From Bartonella sp. M0283 (GTDB lineage Bacteria > Pseudomonadota > Alphaproteobacteria > Rhizobiales > Rhizobiaceae), in NCBI RefSeq assembly GCF_016100455.1, contig NZ_JACFSK010000001.1, positions 124,001 through 188,000 on the forward strand: a stretch of DNA of 64,000 bases, written 5' to 3'. How positions within the stretch are numbered: position 1 is the stretch's first letter; each line of letters begins with the position of its first letter. Made by a program: the position numbers and the translations under genes. Of the stretch, positions 37,920 through 47,330 are shown one piece after another. Under the pieces are notes generated by a model. The model saw only the letters and a program-made list of their open reading frames with translations. It had not been told where the DNA came from and ran no database searches.

Positions 37920-38054
37920 TCAGGCTGAAAGGCGCTTGCGACCGCGGTTGCGGCGAGCAGCGACGACTTTGCGGCCACCAAGGGTTGCCATGCGCGCACG
38001 GAAGCCGTGGCGACGTTTACGGACGAGTTTGGACGGTTGATATGTACGTTTCAT
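37920..38054 (-). CDS. rpmH: 50S ribosomal protein L34
   Basis: 44 residues, the standard length, too short for most open-frame filters. It starts [18 protein letters not shown] and contains [15 protein letters not shown], ending RGRKRLSA. Head of the rpmH-rnpA-yidC-engB cluster. The 185-base gap to rnpA is longer than usual and contains a GGAAAA-rich direct-repeat stretch near 37870-37920. Confidence 0.98.
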   Translation of the reverse strand: MKRTYQPSKLVRKRRHGFRARMATLGGRKVVAARRNRGRKRLSA

Positions 38055-38206
38055 TTATTTAACATACCGCGGCGTGCGGCCCTTCTTGGTTCTATGTGCG
38101 GTTTCCCGCCGGTTGAACAGTTTTCAAAACCTTGTGCCTTTGAACAAAGTACTCTGACAAAGTTACAGGGCAATTTTTGCGCTTATACGGTTTAGTTTTC
38201 GCCGAG

Positions 38207-39277
38207 TCAATTGCCGTTCGTATTTCGTGCCCGTCCGGTATCAACAGAAGAGCGCCTGATATCAACAGAATATTGGTCGCGGCGGCCTTTTATCTGGGGC
38301 TTTATATGGGCTTCGTCAACAAGCTCTTTTAACGTTTTTTTCGTATCGACCACTTTAAGGTCATAAAGATAGGAGGGGAGCTGTCCTGAAAAGAGAATGC
38401 GCCAGTCAAGCGGAATACCGGGGTCGAGTACGCGAGCCATATCGAAAACGACTGTCGTGCAATTAGCCGTAACCGTGTTATAAAAACGTGCTTTATGGGC
38501 AAGTTTATCGGCTGTTTCGAGATAGTTCACAAAGAGCGCTTTTATTTTTTCCTGACGCACATTGATCGGATAGCGATAAACATTTTCGTGCCTGATATCG
38601 GTGCGCAATTTTATGATGTCTTCTTCAGGCGCGGCAATCATGATCAATTCGAATTCTTTGAAAAAACCGCCAATAGCCGAAAAGCTTTGTTCTTTTGTGC
38701 GCCGGATTTCGGCAGAAAACACCAGATGGCGCCCGTCCTTGAAAGTAAAGCCCACAAGCGTGTGGGCAATATAGGGCCCCATCCAATAGGATAGATAGAC
38801 ATCAAGCCCGTTAAGATCATTGATATTATAAGTCCCGTTTTCCCAGTTTTCTTTGCCCTCGTAAGGCGCAATCCACTCGAAATTGCGGATGTTTTGAAGA
38901 TGGACAATATCGGGGTTGATCGGGTCGAATGTGGCTTCCACACTGCGCGCAAGTTCGGGTGCCCAATCACGGTGCAGTGTCGGCCTGATTGACGACCACC
39001 ATATGATTACGCCAATAAACATAAGCGCTAAAAGAATGCGCGATTTCCATGGTGATTTGAATTCGAGGATAAGCGCATAAATGCCGACAACCACCCATAA
39101 AACGGCAACAAAAACAAAGCCCGCCATATTGAACGGTAACTGGTAGAAAAAAGCAAACAGGCTCCATACCAGCATGAGAACGGCAAAGCCGACCCACAAG
39201 ATACGCGCAATTTTTGCGAGAATATGTAAAAGACTATGTGACAGCGTTCTTTCCCGATGTAAAATAAGTTTATTCAT
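38207..39277 (-). CDS. DUF4105 domain membrane protein
   Basis: 356 residues. Three N-terminal transmembrane helices (about 18-42, 50-68 and 78-95) are followed by a periplasmic domain. The stretch RFYNTVTANCTTVVFDMAR, with a conserved Asn-Cys-Thr-Thr, matches DUF4105 (the Lnb-type N-terminal domain), where the cysteine is thought to be catalytic in lipoprotein or lipid acyl chemistry. The domain call rests on that motif and the preceding histidine-containing TLVGFTFKDGRHLVFSAEIR. It is an isolated gene with a disordered basic C-terminal tail. Confidence 0.85.
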   Translation of the reverse strand: MNKLILHRERTLSHSLLHILAKIARILWVGFAVLMLVWSLFAFFYQLPFNMAGFVFVAVLWVVVGIYALILEFKSPWKSRILLALMFIGVIIWWSSIRPTLHRDWAPELARSVEATFDPINPDIVHLQNIRNFEWIAPYEGKENWENGTYNINDLNGLDVYLSYWMGPYIAHTLVGFTFKDGRHLVFSAEIRRTKEQSFSAIGGFFKEFELIMIAAPEEDIIKLRTDIRHENVYRYPINVRQEKIKALFVNYLETADKLAHKARFYNTVTANCTTVVFDMARVLDPGIPLDWRILFSGQLPSYLYDLKVVDTKKTLKELVDEAHIKPQIKGRRDQYSVDIRRSSVDTGRARNTNGN

Positions 39278-39370
39278 AAATATCCGAATTCATAAATACC
39301 CGATCAATCAGAAAATACCTTTTTATTAAAAAATATTGACCTGGTGTAGTCCTTTTAATGAAGCCCTTTT

Positions 39371-39416
39371 AAAGAATAATATTGTATTCAACTAAAGAAT
39401 AATGTTGTATTCAACC
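39371..39416. repeat. 23-bp tandem duplication
   Basis: AAAGAATAATATTGTATTCA and its 3-base tail are repeated with two mismatches at 39371-39393 and 39394-39416. It lies just upstream of the small gene at 39468 and supplies an alternative in-frame ATG (39402). Confidence 0.85.
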
Positions 39417-39467
39417 AGAAAACAACCTATGATTGTTAATCGTAGAGTAAGTGTATCGGGTGGAAAG

Positions 39468-39722
39468 ATGAACGAACATTGCACAGATATGCAACGACTG
39501 ATCATGATGATTCGTCAATATCTTTCAAAGCAAAATAGTTCGATCAAAGAGCCGGTCAACAGTATTTTCGAGGTTGAAAGATCGTTGAGAGAATACCGTT
39601 CCTTTGATAACACCTGTACAATTGCTGATGAAAATCTGCGCCGGATATTGTGTTTCGAGGCTTTGAGGTTGGGGATGATTTTGTATTTCGGCGATGATTA
39701 CCGGAATTTTGCCAAAAGATAA
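39468..39722 (+). CDS. Hypothetical protein, 84 aa
   Basis: ATG 39468 follows GGTGGAAAG; in-frame ATGs at 39402 and 39429 would add 22 or 13 residues, but the first lies in a tandem duplication. The product is helical and soluble: TDMQRLIMMIRQYLSKQNSS and LRRILCFEALRLGMILYFG. It has the flavour of a small regulatory or accessory protein, but no family is recognised. Confidence 0.6.
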   Translation: MNEHCTDMQRLIMMIRQYLSKQNSSIKEPVNSIFEVERSLREYRSFDNTCTIADENLRRILCFEALRLGMILYFGDDYRNFAKR

Positions 39723-39855
39723 GGGCTTTTCCGAAAACGCTTGTTTAAAAACGCTTGTTTAAAAATGTTTTTGGGAAAAAGCGCCGCCTTACCCCAAAAC
39801 TTATGCGAAAATGTGTGAGGAGAGAGGGGCGCAAGGGTCTGCTGCAAATCTTTGC

Positions 39856-39975
39856 AACAAGCACATCGGCAATAAGCACATCGGCTATAAGCACATCGGC
39901 ATTAAGCGCATCGGCATTAAGCGCATCGGCAATAAGCGCATGGCCAACAAGCATATCGCCAACAAGCAAATCGGT
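39856..39975. repeat. 15-bp tandem array, eight exact-length units
   Basis: Eight consecutive 15-bp units close to AATAAGCACATCGGC run from 39856 to 39975 without a length change. On the minus strand they translate as A-D-[VA]-L-[INV] repeats (ADALNADALNADVLIADVLI), which has the spacing of pentapeptide-repeat proteins. Confidence 0.92.
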
Positions 39976-40065
39976 TTTTCCGTTTCGGCAAATTCGCTCA
40001 TTGAAAGTCAATATTCTGTTTCGATATTGGATATTTCATTTGATGACGGGCGGCAAAAGCCCCTC

Positions 40066-40140
40066 GCTGTTTTTCCATGTGCTGTTTTTCCATGTGCCGT
40101 TTTTCCATGTGCCGTTTTTCCATGTGCCGTTTTTCCATGT
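40066..40140. repeat. 15-bp tandem array, five units
   Basis: Five consecutive units of GC[TC]GTTTTTCCATGT with only one variable base. The sequence is unrelated to the array 90 bases upstream. There are no spacers and no hairpin. Confidence 0.93.
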
Positions 40141-40271
40141 GTTTGTCTTTAAGTTTTTCTGACAGCTTAAGGGAGGCGCTAACGGCCCCCTCACTTCGAA
40201 TTGTTTTGGTTAAACGGGTTTTAATTCCTATATTGAAGAATTGTTAAAAGGTTCATCGGCATAATGGAGTT

Positions 40272-41513
40272 ATGACAAAAAAGTCCGTTTTTTTTCTTGC
40301 GTTTATTGTTCTGGCATTGGCAAATTTTGTTTGTGATGCCGTGGCTTTCATTCACCCCCCTGTCAACAACATGTCCGGCGACTTTATGAATGACAATTTT
40401 GCGGGTAAAACAACCGGAGCGGAAGGAAACGAGGTCACATCGGCTACGCCGCCATTAGTGACATCAGACAGCGCCCATTATCGCGCCGCCAATGTGTTGA
40501 AAGCCGACAGCGGAGCCAAGCGTTCAAGCATAGCCCATCATTTCACCAAAAGCGGTAATATTATAAAAAACCGCGAAATTGTAAAAAGCCGCGCCAATAT
40601 AAAAATAAACGCCAATAAAAAAACAAGCGACGGGATAAAAAGCCCTTATAATGTAAAAAGCCCCGGCAATGTCATGACGATCAATGCAACCACGTCGAAA
40701 GGCGCGGTTCAAAACGGCGTGGTGCCGCTCAAATCCGGTTTGGCAAAATTACCGGGAAATTTTCGCGCCACTCCTGAAGCCGACCCATCCATTAAAACTC
40801 CGGATAAAGGAATTTTTATGCAGAAGAATAATGATAATAGTGCCGATATTGTTCGTCTTGATAATTTCCGTTATCGCATTGACCGTGCAGCTAACCCGTC
40901 GGGAGAAGTCATTATTCTCTTGCATGGGTCGGGGGGTGATGAAACCACATTGTTTTCTTTTGCCCGCCCGATATGGCCGCAGGCAACACTTTTGGGCATT
41001 CGCGGGCGCATTGTGCAAAATGGTGAAACACGCTGGTTTAAAAAAATTACACCGACAAAATTCGATCAGAAAGATGCGGTTGACGAGGCGGAAGCCTTTG
41101 TCAAGTTTTTGACCAATCTTGGTGAAGAGAATCAATATGATTTGCAGCGGTCGACCTTTGTCGGTTATTCGAACGGCGCCAATTTGCTGGCGGTCATTAT
41201 CATGCGCCATCCCGAACTTGTCCGGCGTGCTGTTCTTATGCGTTCCATGCCGGTTCTTGATAGTTACCCGCATAAAAATTTGTCAAAAACCAATGTGCTG
41301 ATTATTTCGGGGAAAAAAGATTCCCTTTATTCGCCTTTTCAACCGGCTTTGTCTGCCTTGCTCACCGAAAACGGCGCCAAAGTCGATAGTGAAATCGTGA
41401 ACAGTAACCATATGATTGGTGAAAAAGATCGCGAGATGATTGTGAAATGGCTTGGCAACCAAAATTCAAGCCGCATTTTGGCCAATACAAAAACCGGAAA
41501 AACTGCTCATTAG
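40272..41513 (+). CDS. Alpha/beta-hydrolase (carboxylesterase/phospholipase type) with a repeat-containing N-terminal extension
   Basis: 413 residues. Residues 1-24 look like a signal peptide (SVFFLAFIVLALANFVCDAVA). Residues about 25-182 are low-complexity and include a hexapeptide array. The enzyme domain begins near residue 183 (MQKNNDNSADIVRL) with the oxyanion motif LLHGSGGDE, nucleophile elbow FVGYSNGAN (GxSxG), an Asp in ISGKKDSLY and a His in NSNHMIG. The domain is about 231 residues, like YpfH-type cytoplasmic esterases. A good ribosome site (AAAGGA) precedes an internal ATG at 40818, exactly at the domain boundary. Either a periplasmic enzyme with a spacer or a cytoplasmic esterase starting at 40818 is possible; upstream ATG 40272 has GGAG very close. 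Confidence 0.85.
   Translation: MTKKSVFFLAFIVLALANFVCDAVAFIHPPVNNMSGDFMNDNFAGKTTGAEGNEVTSATPPLVTSDSAHYRAANVLKADSGAKRSSIAHHFTKSGNIIKNREIVKSRANIKINANKKTSDGIKSPYNVKSPGNVMTINATTSKGAVQNGVVPLKSGLAKLPGNFRATPEADPSIKTPDKGIFMQKNNDNSADIVRLDNFRYRIDRAANPSGEVIILLHGSGGDETTLFSFARPIWPQATLLGIRGRIVQNGETRWFKKITPTKFDQKDAVDEAEAFVKFLTNLGEENQYDLQRSTFVGYSNGANLLAVIIMRHPELVRRAVLMRSMPVLDSYPHKNLSKTNVLIISGKKDSLYSPFQPALSALLTENGAKVDSEIVNSNHMIGEKDREMIVKWLGNQNSSRILANTKTGKTAH
40548..40673 (+). repeat. 18-bp codon-aligned array coding hexapeptides
   Basis: Seven consecutive 18-bp units beginning AAAAGC or AAAACC are in frame with the esterase gene and code KSGNII, KNREIV, KSRANI, KINANK, KTSDGI, KSPYNV and KSPGNV. The unit is degenerate, but its length never changes. 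Confidence 0.85.
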
Positions 41514-41586
41514 CCGGTTGACCAACGGCTTGTCACCGCGATAGGAAAGGAAAAAAATCCAGCAAATTTGCAGGAAGGAAAATTTC

Positions 41587-42732
41587 GTGTCCAATATCAC
41601 AAGCGATGATGTTGTTGATGAATTGCGTAAAGTCAAAGGGCCCGATTTTGAAAGCGATATTGTTTCGCTCGGGCTTGTTTCGGAAATATTTATTTCCGAT
41701 GGCAAGGTCTTTTTTTCGATAACTGTGCCGGATGAAAGGGCACAAGAACTGGAGCCGTTGCGACAGGCTGCGCAAAAGGTTGTCGAGGCAATGGATGGCG
41801 TTAAAGCCGCAATTGTCACATTGACGGCCGAGAAAAAGGGGTCGGCCAATGCTCCTGAAACGACAAATAGTGCTGCGCCCCATAAGGGGCCGGCAAAAAG
41901 AATTGTTGTCGAACCGGGGCATGCAAACCCGAAAATTGCGCGTGCAAGCCACGGCATTGGTGAAAAATTACCGATTGACGGGGTTAAACATATTATTGCG
42001 GTTGCATCCGGAAAGGGTGGCGTTGGCAAATCGACAACCGCAATCAATCTGGCTTTGGCACTTGCCGACAAGGGGCTTAAAGTTGGGCTCTTGGACGCCG
42101 ATATTTATGGGCCGTCCTTGCCAAGGCTCACCGGCCTTATCAACCAGCGCCCGCGTGCGGTTGAAGGCAACAAGCTTGAAACGCTGGAAAAATTCGGCCT
42201 GAAATTGATGTCGATGGGGTTTCTCGTTGACGAAGACCGGCCAATGGTTTGGCGTGGGCCCATGGTGATGTCGGCCGTTACACAATTTTTACGTGACGTT
42301 TTATGGGGGCCACTTGATGTATTGGTTGTCGATATGCCCCCCGGCACCGGTGACGCACAATTGACCCTTGCCCAGCAAGTGCCGATGACCGGCGCGGTGA
42401 TTGTGTCTACCCCGCAGGATTTGGCGTTGGTTGACGCACGCAAGGGAATCGAAATGTTTACCAAGGTTGGTGTGCCGATTCTGGGTGTGATCGAGAATAT
42501 GAGCTATTTTATCGCTCCCGATACCGGCAAGCGCTACGATATATTCGGCCATGGCGGGGCACGCAATGAAGCCCACCACCGGCAGGTGCCTTTCTTGGGA
42601 GAAATTCCGCTTGATCCGGATGTGCGCGCTTTGTCAGATGCCGGTACACCGGTCTATATTGCCAAACCGCAAAGCACGTTTGCCAAACTTTATAGCGAAA
42701 TTGCCGATGAGTTAAAAAGTAACCTTTTGTAA
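41587..42732 (+). CDS. apbC: Mrp/NBP35-family iron-sulfur cluster carrier ATPase
   Basis: 381 residues from GTG 41587 with AAGGA upstream. An N-terminal MIP18-like (DUF59) domain covers residues 1-80, then a linker, then the P-loop domain with deviant Walker A SGKGGVGKSTT, LLDADIYGPS and DMPPGTGDAQL. These proteins bind and transfer 4Fe-4S clusters as dimers. In E. coli Mrp a CxxC near the C-terminus bridges the cluster; the aligned position here (NMSYFIAPDTGKRYDIFGHG) has no cysteines, a form I recall from other alphaproteobacteria. Monocistronic by context. Confidence 0.95.
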   Translation: MSNITSDDVVDELRKVKGPDFESDIVSLGLVSEIFISDGKVFFSITVPDERAQELEPLRQAAQKVVEAMDGVKAAIVTLTAEKKGSANAPETTNSAAPHKGPAKRIVVEPGHANPKIARASHGIGEKLPIDGVKHIIAVASGKGGVGKSTTAINLALALADKGLKVGLLDADIYGPSLPRLTGLINQRPRAVEGNKLETLEKFGLKLMSMGFLVDEDRPMVWRGPMVMSAVTQFLRDVLWGPLDVLVVDMPPGTGDAQLTLAQQVPMTGAVIVSTPQDLALVDARKGIEMFTKVGVPILGVIENMSYFIAPDTGKRYDIFGHGGARNEAHHRQVPFLGEIPLDPDVRALSDAGTPVYIAKPQSTFAKLYSEIADELKSNLL

Positions 42733-43170
42733 ACGAAAAGGCGAAATTTAACCTTTTGTAAACCATGTTTTGCGATTCTTGAAAAGTTGTGTTAGGTTGA
42801 CTTTGCAACTTATGTGCCTAAATGTCGTTTTCGAACGCTGTTCAATGCCTTTTCACAACATTGGATAACGTTTCGGCACTTCATTGAATGTGGTGTGCTT
42901 TCATGTCGAACTTCGGTTTTTCATGAGGTTATCCACTTAAATGACTGAAAAATGACATTTTGGTCACAGGATTGCCATGAAATCGGCTCATCGGGAGTTG
43001 TCGCGCAAAGAGTACGGCGGCAAAGAGTACAGCGGCAAAGAGTACAGCGTATGTGCGTTTTTGATGGCCACGACATTTGGCTTTCTTAAATATGTTATGA
43101 AAGCCTGAACAAGTTGAATGAGACTTGGACGGGTTTTTAAGAAAAAGTTTGTATTAAAAACGGGTGGTGT
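42733..43170. other. Spacer with small repeats
   Basis: About 440 bases, no gene. A 14-bp word (AACCTTTTGTAAAC) occurs twice around the mrp stop, and a three-unit 15-bp array is annotated separately. The promoter of the lytic transglycosylase should lie in the last 150 bases. Confidence 0.5.
43005..43049. repeat. 15-bp tandem array, three units
   Basis: GCAAAGAGTACGGCG followed by two exact copies of GCAAAGAGTACAGCG. Confidence 0.93.
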
Positions 43171-43953
43171 ATGACTAAACGACGTTTGATAGTCAGTGGC
43201 AGTATTGTCGTACTAACGGGTTTTCTGGGAGCATGTACCCAGCAAAACAAACCCAAAGCCGAACTCGCTGATGAAACCGCGTCGTTTGCACGTGTCGGAA
43301 CAATGACAACGCCGTTATCATACGGCTATCTGATTGACAAAAAAATTCCGGTTCCGGTGTTCAAGGAATTGGCATATAATGGAAAAGAAGCCAATCCCGC
43401 AGCACTCGCGAGAGGAAATGCCGCCAATCCCGATGCCCTCAAATCCTCGGCGGGTCCCGTTGAACTTGCCCATGCAAGCCCTGAAGTCGAGCAGCTCATT
43501 TCCAAATATTCAATGGCCTATAATGTGCCGGAAAGTCTTGTAAGGCGCGTTGTCAAACGCGAAAGCAACGGTAACCCCAATAGTCGTAACGGGCCTTATC
43601 TCGGCCTCATGCAGATCAGCCATCCGACCGCCAAAGGTATGGGCTATCAAGGGGATCCGAAAGGCCTTCTTGACGCAGAAACGAATTTGCGTTTTGCCGT
43701 GAAATATCTGGCCGGAGCCTATAAAGTTGCAGAAGGCGATGAAGCGCAGGCCGTGCGTCTTTATGCCCGTGGCTATTATTATGATGCCAAGGCTAAAGGA
43801 CTTTTAGGCGAGACAGGGCTTGGCGACAATTCCGGCATTTCGGATGACGCAAGAAATGCTGTCGAATCGGTTACCAGACCAAAAACCGATGCCAGCACCG
43901 GTAACGGCACGGTCAATATTCCGATACCGCAAATGAAAAGCAGCGGAACCTGA
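43171..43953 (+). CDS. Lytic transglycosylase, SLT-domain lipoprotein
   Basis: 260 residues. The N-terminus is a lipoprotein signal: basic MTKRR, a hydrophobic segment and the lipobox GFLGAC at Cys22. The SLT domain (about 105-190) has the catalytic glutamate in VVKRESNGNP, GLMQIS and AETNLRFAVKYLAG. It cleaves peptidoglycan glycan strands with formation of 1,6-anhydromuramic acid and acts at a membrane. The C-terminal 45 residues are Gly/Thr-rich and probably unstructured. Confidence 0.92.
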   Translation: MTKRRLIVSGSIVVLTGFLGACTQQNKPKAELADETASFARVGTMTTPLSYGYLIDKKIPVPVFKELAYNGKEANPAALARGNAANPDALKSSAGPVELAHASPEVEQLISKYSMAYNVPESLVRRVVKRESNGNPNSRNGPYLGLMQISHPTAKGMGYQGDPKGLLDAETNLRFAVKYLAGAYKVAEGDEAQAVRLYARGYYYDAKAKGLLGETGLGDNSGISDDARNAVESVTRPKTDASTGNGTVNIPIPQMKSSGT

Positions 43954-45051
43954 TTTTTAAAAAAGTCCGGTTCACGTGTCTGATTGTTATGCTTTTGCAA
44001 AAAGAAAAATGCATAAAGATGAGGCGTGGAAAAGCGGCCGGTTTTACGCACGGCATTAAACGGTATTAAAACCTGTATTAAGCAAAGCAAGCACTATTAA
44101 GCAAAGCAAGATTAAGCATAATCCATTCAAGCTTGTTTCAAGCATTGTCAAAATTGCCGGAGAATGGAATTACCTGACGATAAATTATTGGCAAATTGCC
44201 GGACAATAAATGTTATTTCACTGGTTGCTCCCAAGCTGTTCGACAAGAATAGCCATTTGATCGCTTCTAACGACGCGGCTTCAGGATAAGTTTTGACCGG
44301 TTGCCTATGCTCACTTTGCAGCCCGGCTGAGGGGCCTAACCATAATCATTTATCTATAATCATCTGACCACCATGATCCAAGTTCCATGATCTCATCCCG
44401 GTGATGATCCGACTTTGATGATTAGGTCTTGATGATCTGACTTTGTTTATCTGCCTTGGTGATGGTCTCATCTTTGTCTTGATTTGCCCAACTTGATGAA
44501 ACCGATAGCACCGGAAACCGGAACACATTGACATGTTTCTTTAAAAAACAGCGCATAAGTTTGTTTCGAAAAACACGTTTTATTATCGTTTCCCGATTGT
44601 CATTTCAAAGAGCACTGTTTGTCCGACAATGAGAATAAGCGCCCCGAAGAAGTGAATGCTGTTTTGAAAGTTTTTTGCCAGTAACTGACAGACGTGAACC
44701 GGTTTAAGCCTGATTGTTTTGAGCCTCGTCAAAATTGTCGGACAAAATGTGCACAATTGTTTGGTCTTGAAGCACAATTACTTGATAAGAGGGGATAATT
44801 GCTTGATAACGGGGTACAATTGCATGATAAGGATGACTGGAAAGTTGTACTTTCGGCTTATGCCTGATAATGAGCTTTTTAATGGAACCTATTCTGTTCA
44901 AGAACAGTTTGATTTCAAAAATTAAGGAAGTCGGAACAGGACCGGAACAAGATTTATACCCCCCTGAAGTCAATTCCAGATTGTAAAAAGGGTCAGGATT
45001 GTTAAAAGGGTTGAGGTTTGTTAAAAGGGTCATGGGAATGGAGTTTGATTG
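43954..45051. other. 1.1-kb spacer full of short degenerate repeats
   Basis: No credible gene in either strand. Repeated words include AAGCAAAGCAAG (44090-44115), a GATGATCTGACTT-like unit of about 13-15 bp (44386-44480) and a 21-22-bp unit built on ACAATTGCTTGATAA (44748-44836). It may be a decayed region. The pyrF promoter should be in 44880-45040. Confidence 0.55.
44748..44836. repeat. Degenerate 21-22-bp tandem array (four units)
   Basis: Four successive units with a CAATT core followed by CTTGATAA or a close variant and a G-rich tail. On the minus strand they read as heptapeptides such as YQAIIPS and YQVIVLQ. No coding role is apparent. Confidence 0.7.
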
Positions 45052-45747
45052 ATGGCAAGTGTTATGCGAGATCGGTTAATCGTCGGATTGGACGTGGCTG
45101 ATATTCGGCAGGCAGAAAAGCTGGTTCAAGAATTGGGTGATACAGTCGGCTTTTATAAAATTGGCTATCAATTATTGTTTGCAGGCGGGCTTGAATTTGC
45201 CCGTGAACTCAAAGCGGCAAACAAAAAAGTTTTCCTTGATATGAAACTCCTCGATATCGACAATACGATTGCAAGTGCGGTTGAAAATATCGTCAAGCTC
45301 GGTGTCGATATGTTGACTGTTCATGCCTATCCGAAAGCCATGCGTGCAGCCGTGAAAGCGGCCAAAGGGAGCAATCTTTGTCTCCTCGGTGTGACGGTGC
45401 TCACCTCTATGGATGACGCTGATCTTAAAGCGGCAGGTTATTCAGACGATGCCAAAACATTGGTGCTAAAGCGGGCGAAAGACGCGCGTTTGGCAGGAAT
45501 GGGTGGAATTGTCGCTTCGGCTGCGGAAGCCCAAGCATTAAGAAATGTTATTGGCCCTGATATGGCTCTGGTCACGCCCGGTATTCGCCCCAAAGGGGCA
45601 GATAAAGGCGACCAGAAACGTGTTATGAGCCCGAAAGAAGCGATTCAAGCCGGTGCAAGTCATCTTGTTGTTGCCCGACCGATTGTCAAAGCGGACAATC
45701 CGTTACAGGCGGCCAAGCTGATTTTAACTGAAATGGAAGAGGCTTGA
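45052..45747 (+). CDS. pyrF: Orotidine 5'-phosphate decarboxylase
   Basis: 231 residues from ATG 45052 (GGAG about 10 bases upstream); TTG 45049 is immediately before and ATG 45064 just after. Last step of UMP synthesis. The catalytic Lys/Asp array is in [12 protein letters not shown], the barrel motif LTVHAYP and the phosphate-binding PGIRP with a terminal VVARPI are present. Length and motifs are normal. Confidence 0.97.
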   Translation: MASVMRDRLIVGLDVADIRQAEKLVQELGDTVGFYKIGYQLLFAGGLEFARELKAANKKVFLDMKLLDIDNTIASAVENIVKLGVDMLTVHAYPKAMRAAVKAAKGSNLCLLGVTVLTSMDDADLKAAGYSDDAKTLVLKRAKDARLAGMGGIVASAAEAQALRNVIGPDMALVTPGIRPKGADKGDQKRVMSPKEAIQAGASHLVVARPIVKADNPLQAAKLILTEMEEA

Positions 45748-45833
45748 TAGCATAAGCCCAGCAAACATTACCTGGATTTTCAAAAGTTTCGCAGGGAGGC
45801 TGGCTGAAATGTTGTTGAGAATGGGAGTATGGA

Positions 45834-47327
45834 ATGTTTGAAGATCGAATTCAAAGTGAGGAATTGAGAGCAAAAATCGTCTCGGCGGACGAGGCGGCAA
45901 GTCTGGTCAAAGATGGTATGGTTGTCGGCATGAGCGGTTTTACCCGTGCGGGCGATGCCAAACTTGTTCCTCATGCAATGGCAAAACGGGCGAAGGAACA
46001 CCCCTTTAAAATCAGCCTGTTGACAGGCGCTTCTCTTGGTCATGACACCGACAAGATATTGAGCGAGGCGGGTGTTCTTGCCCGCCGTATGCCGTTTCAG
46101 GTTGATACCGCTTTAAGAGCGGCAATCAATCGCGGCGAGGTTATGTTTATTGACGAACATTTGTCGGAAGTGGTCGAGCAATTGCGCGCCCACCAGTTAC
46201 CACCGGTCAATATTGCCATTATCGAAGCGATGATGATTCATAAAGATGGTTCGATCGTGCCGACGACATCTGTCGGCAATTCGGCAAGCTTTGCCTTGGG
46301 GGCTGATAAAATTATTATCGAACTCAATACCAGCATCAATCCGGATTTTGAAGGCATACATGATATCTATATTCCCGAAGCACGGCCGAACCGCAAGCCC
46401 GTCGGGGTAGTAAAACCGGATACGCGCATCGGCACGACATCAATCAAGGTAGATAAAAACAAGATTGCGGCCATTGTCATTTCGGATGTGCCGGATAGCC
46501 CGTCATTGATTTCGCCAGCCGATGATGCAACCAATGCCATTGCCCGCCATTTGACCGAATTTTTCTTAAAAGAAGTCGACCAGGGGCGCATGGATATGAC
46601 ATTAAGCCCCATTCAGGCGGGTATCGGCACCATTGCCAATGCGGTTCTGACAGGCTTTGTGAATAGCCCGTTCCACAATTTGCAGATGTATAGCGAAGTG
46701 TTGCAGGATTCGACCTTCGAACTTTTCGATGCCGGCAAGCTCGATTTTGCATCGGCCTCGTCCATTACTTTGAGTGAAGCCTGTGCAGCACGGGTTTTCC
46801 CGAACATCGGACGCTATAAGGACCGGTTGATCTTGCGGCCGCAAGAAATATCGAATTATCCGGAAATTATCCGTCGGCTCGGCATTATTGCGATCAATAC
46901 GGCGCTTGAAGCCGACATTTACGGCAATGTCAACTCGACCCATGTCGGTGGCACCCATATGATGAACGGTATTGGCGGTTCGGGCGATTTTGCGCGCAAT
47001 GCCTATATTTCGGTTTTTGTAACGAAATCGGTTGCCAAAGGTGGCAAGATTTCCTCCGTTGTGCCAATGGTTGCCCATGTCGATCATACAGAACATGATG
47101 TGGATGTTCTGGTGACAGAATTGGGTTATGCCGATTTGCGCGGTCTTGCACCACGTGAACGTGCTCCGCTTATCATTGAAAAATGTGCCCATCCCGACTA
47201 TCACGATATATTGCGCGATTATTTCGATCGTGCTTGCAAGACAGTTGGCGGCCAGACCCCGCATATTCTTGAAGAAGCCTTTTCGTTGCATGAAAAGTTC
47301 AAGAAAACGGGTTCAATGTTAGGATGA
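45834..47327 (+). CDS. Acetyl-CoA hydrolase/succinate:acetate CoA-transferase family protein
   Basis: 497 residues, the usual length of the Ach1/AarC family of class I CoA-transferases. Conserved features include GMSGFTRAGDAK, the oxyanion region GIGTIANAV, the likely catalytic glutamate in MYSEVLQD, and the C-terminal GTHMMNGIGGSGDFARNA. Such enzymes move CoA between acetate, succinate and similar acids in the cytoplasm, which would let the cell use or excrete acetate. The substrate pair cannot be told from sequence by eye. Followed 3 bases later by rsmI. Confidence 0.92.
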   Translation: MFEDRIQSEELRAKIVSADEAASLVKDGMVVGMSGFTRAGDAKLVPHAMAKRAKEHPFKISLLTGASLGHDTDKILSEAGVLARRMPFQVDTALRAAINRGEVMFIDEHLSEVVEQLRAHQLPPVNIAIIEAMMIHKDGSIVPTTSVGNSASFALGADKIIIELNTSINPDFEGIHDIYIPEARPNRKPVGVVKPDTRIGTTSIKVDKNKIAAIVISDVPDSPSLISPADDATNAIARHLTEFFLKEVDQGRMDMTLSPIQAGIGTIANAVLTGFVNSPFHNLQMYSEVLQDSTFELFDAGKLDFASASSITLSEACAARVFPNIGRYKDRLILRPQEISNYPEIIRRLGIIAINTALEADIYGNVNSTHVGGTHMMNGIGGSGDFARNAYISVFVTKSVAKGGKISSVVPMVAHVDHTEHDVDVLVTELGYADLRGLAPRERAPLIIEKCAHPDYHDILRDYFDRACKTVGGQTPHILEEAFSLHEKFKKTGSMLG

Positions 47328-47330
47328 GTT

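Larger units (their letters stand above)
39723..40271. other. Spacer containing two unrelated 15-bp arrays
   Basis: No gene is convincing here, although several overlapping frames are open because of the 15-bp periodicity. The two arrays are annotated separately. The promoter of the downstream esterase gene should lie at 40160-40260. Confidence 0.6.

Noticed and set aside
39856-39975. CRISPR array
   Set aside because: Units are directly adjacent with no spacers, 15 bp is far too short for a CRISPR repeat, and no cas genes are present. The same applies to the other arrays.
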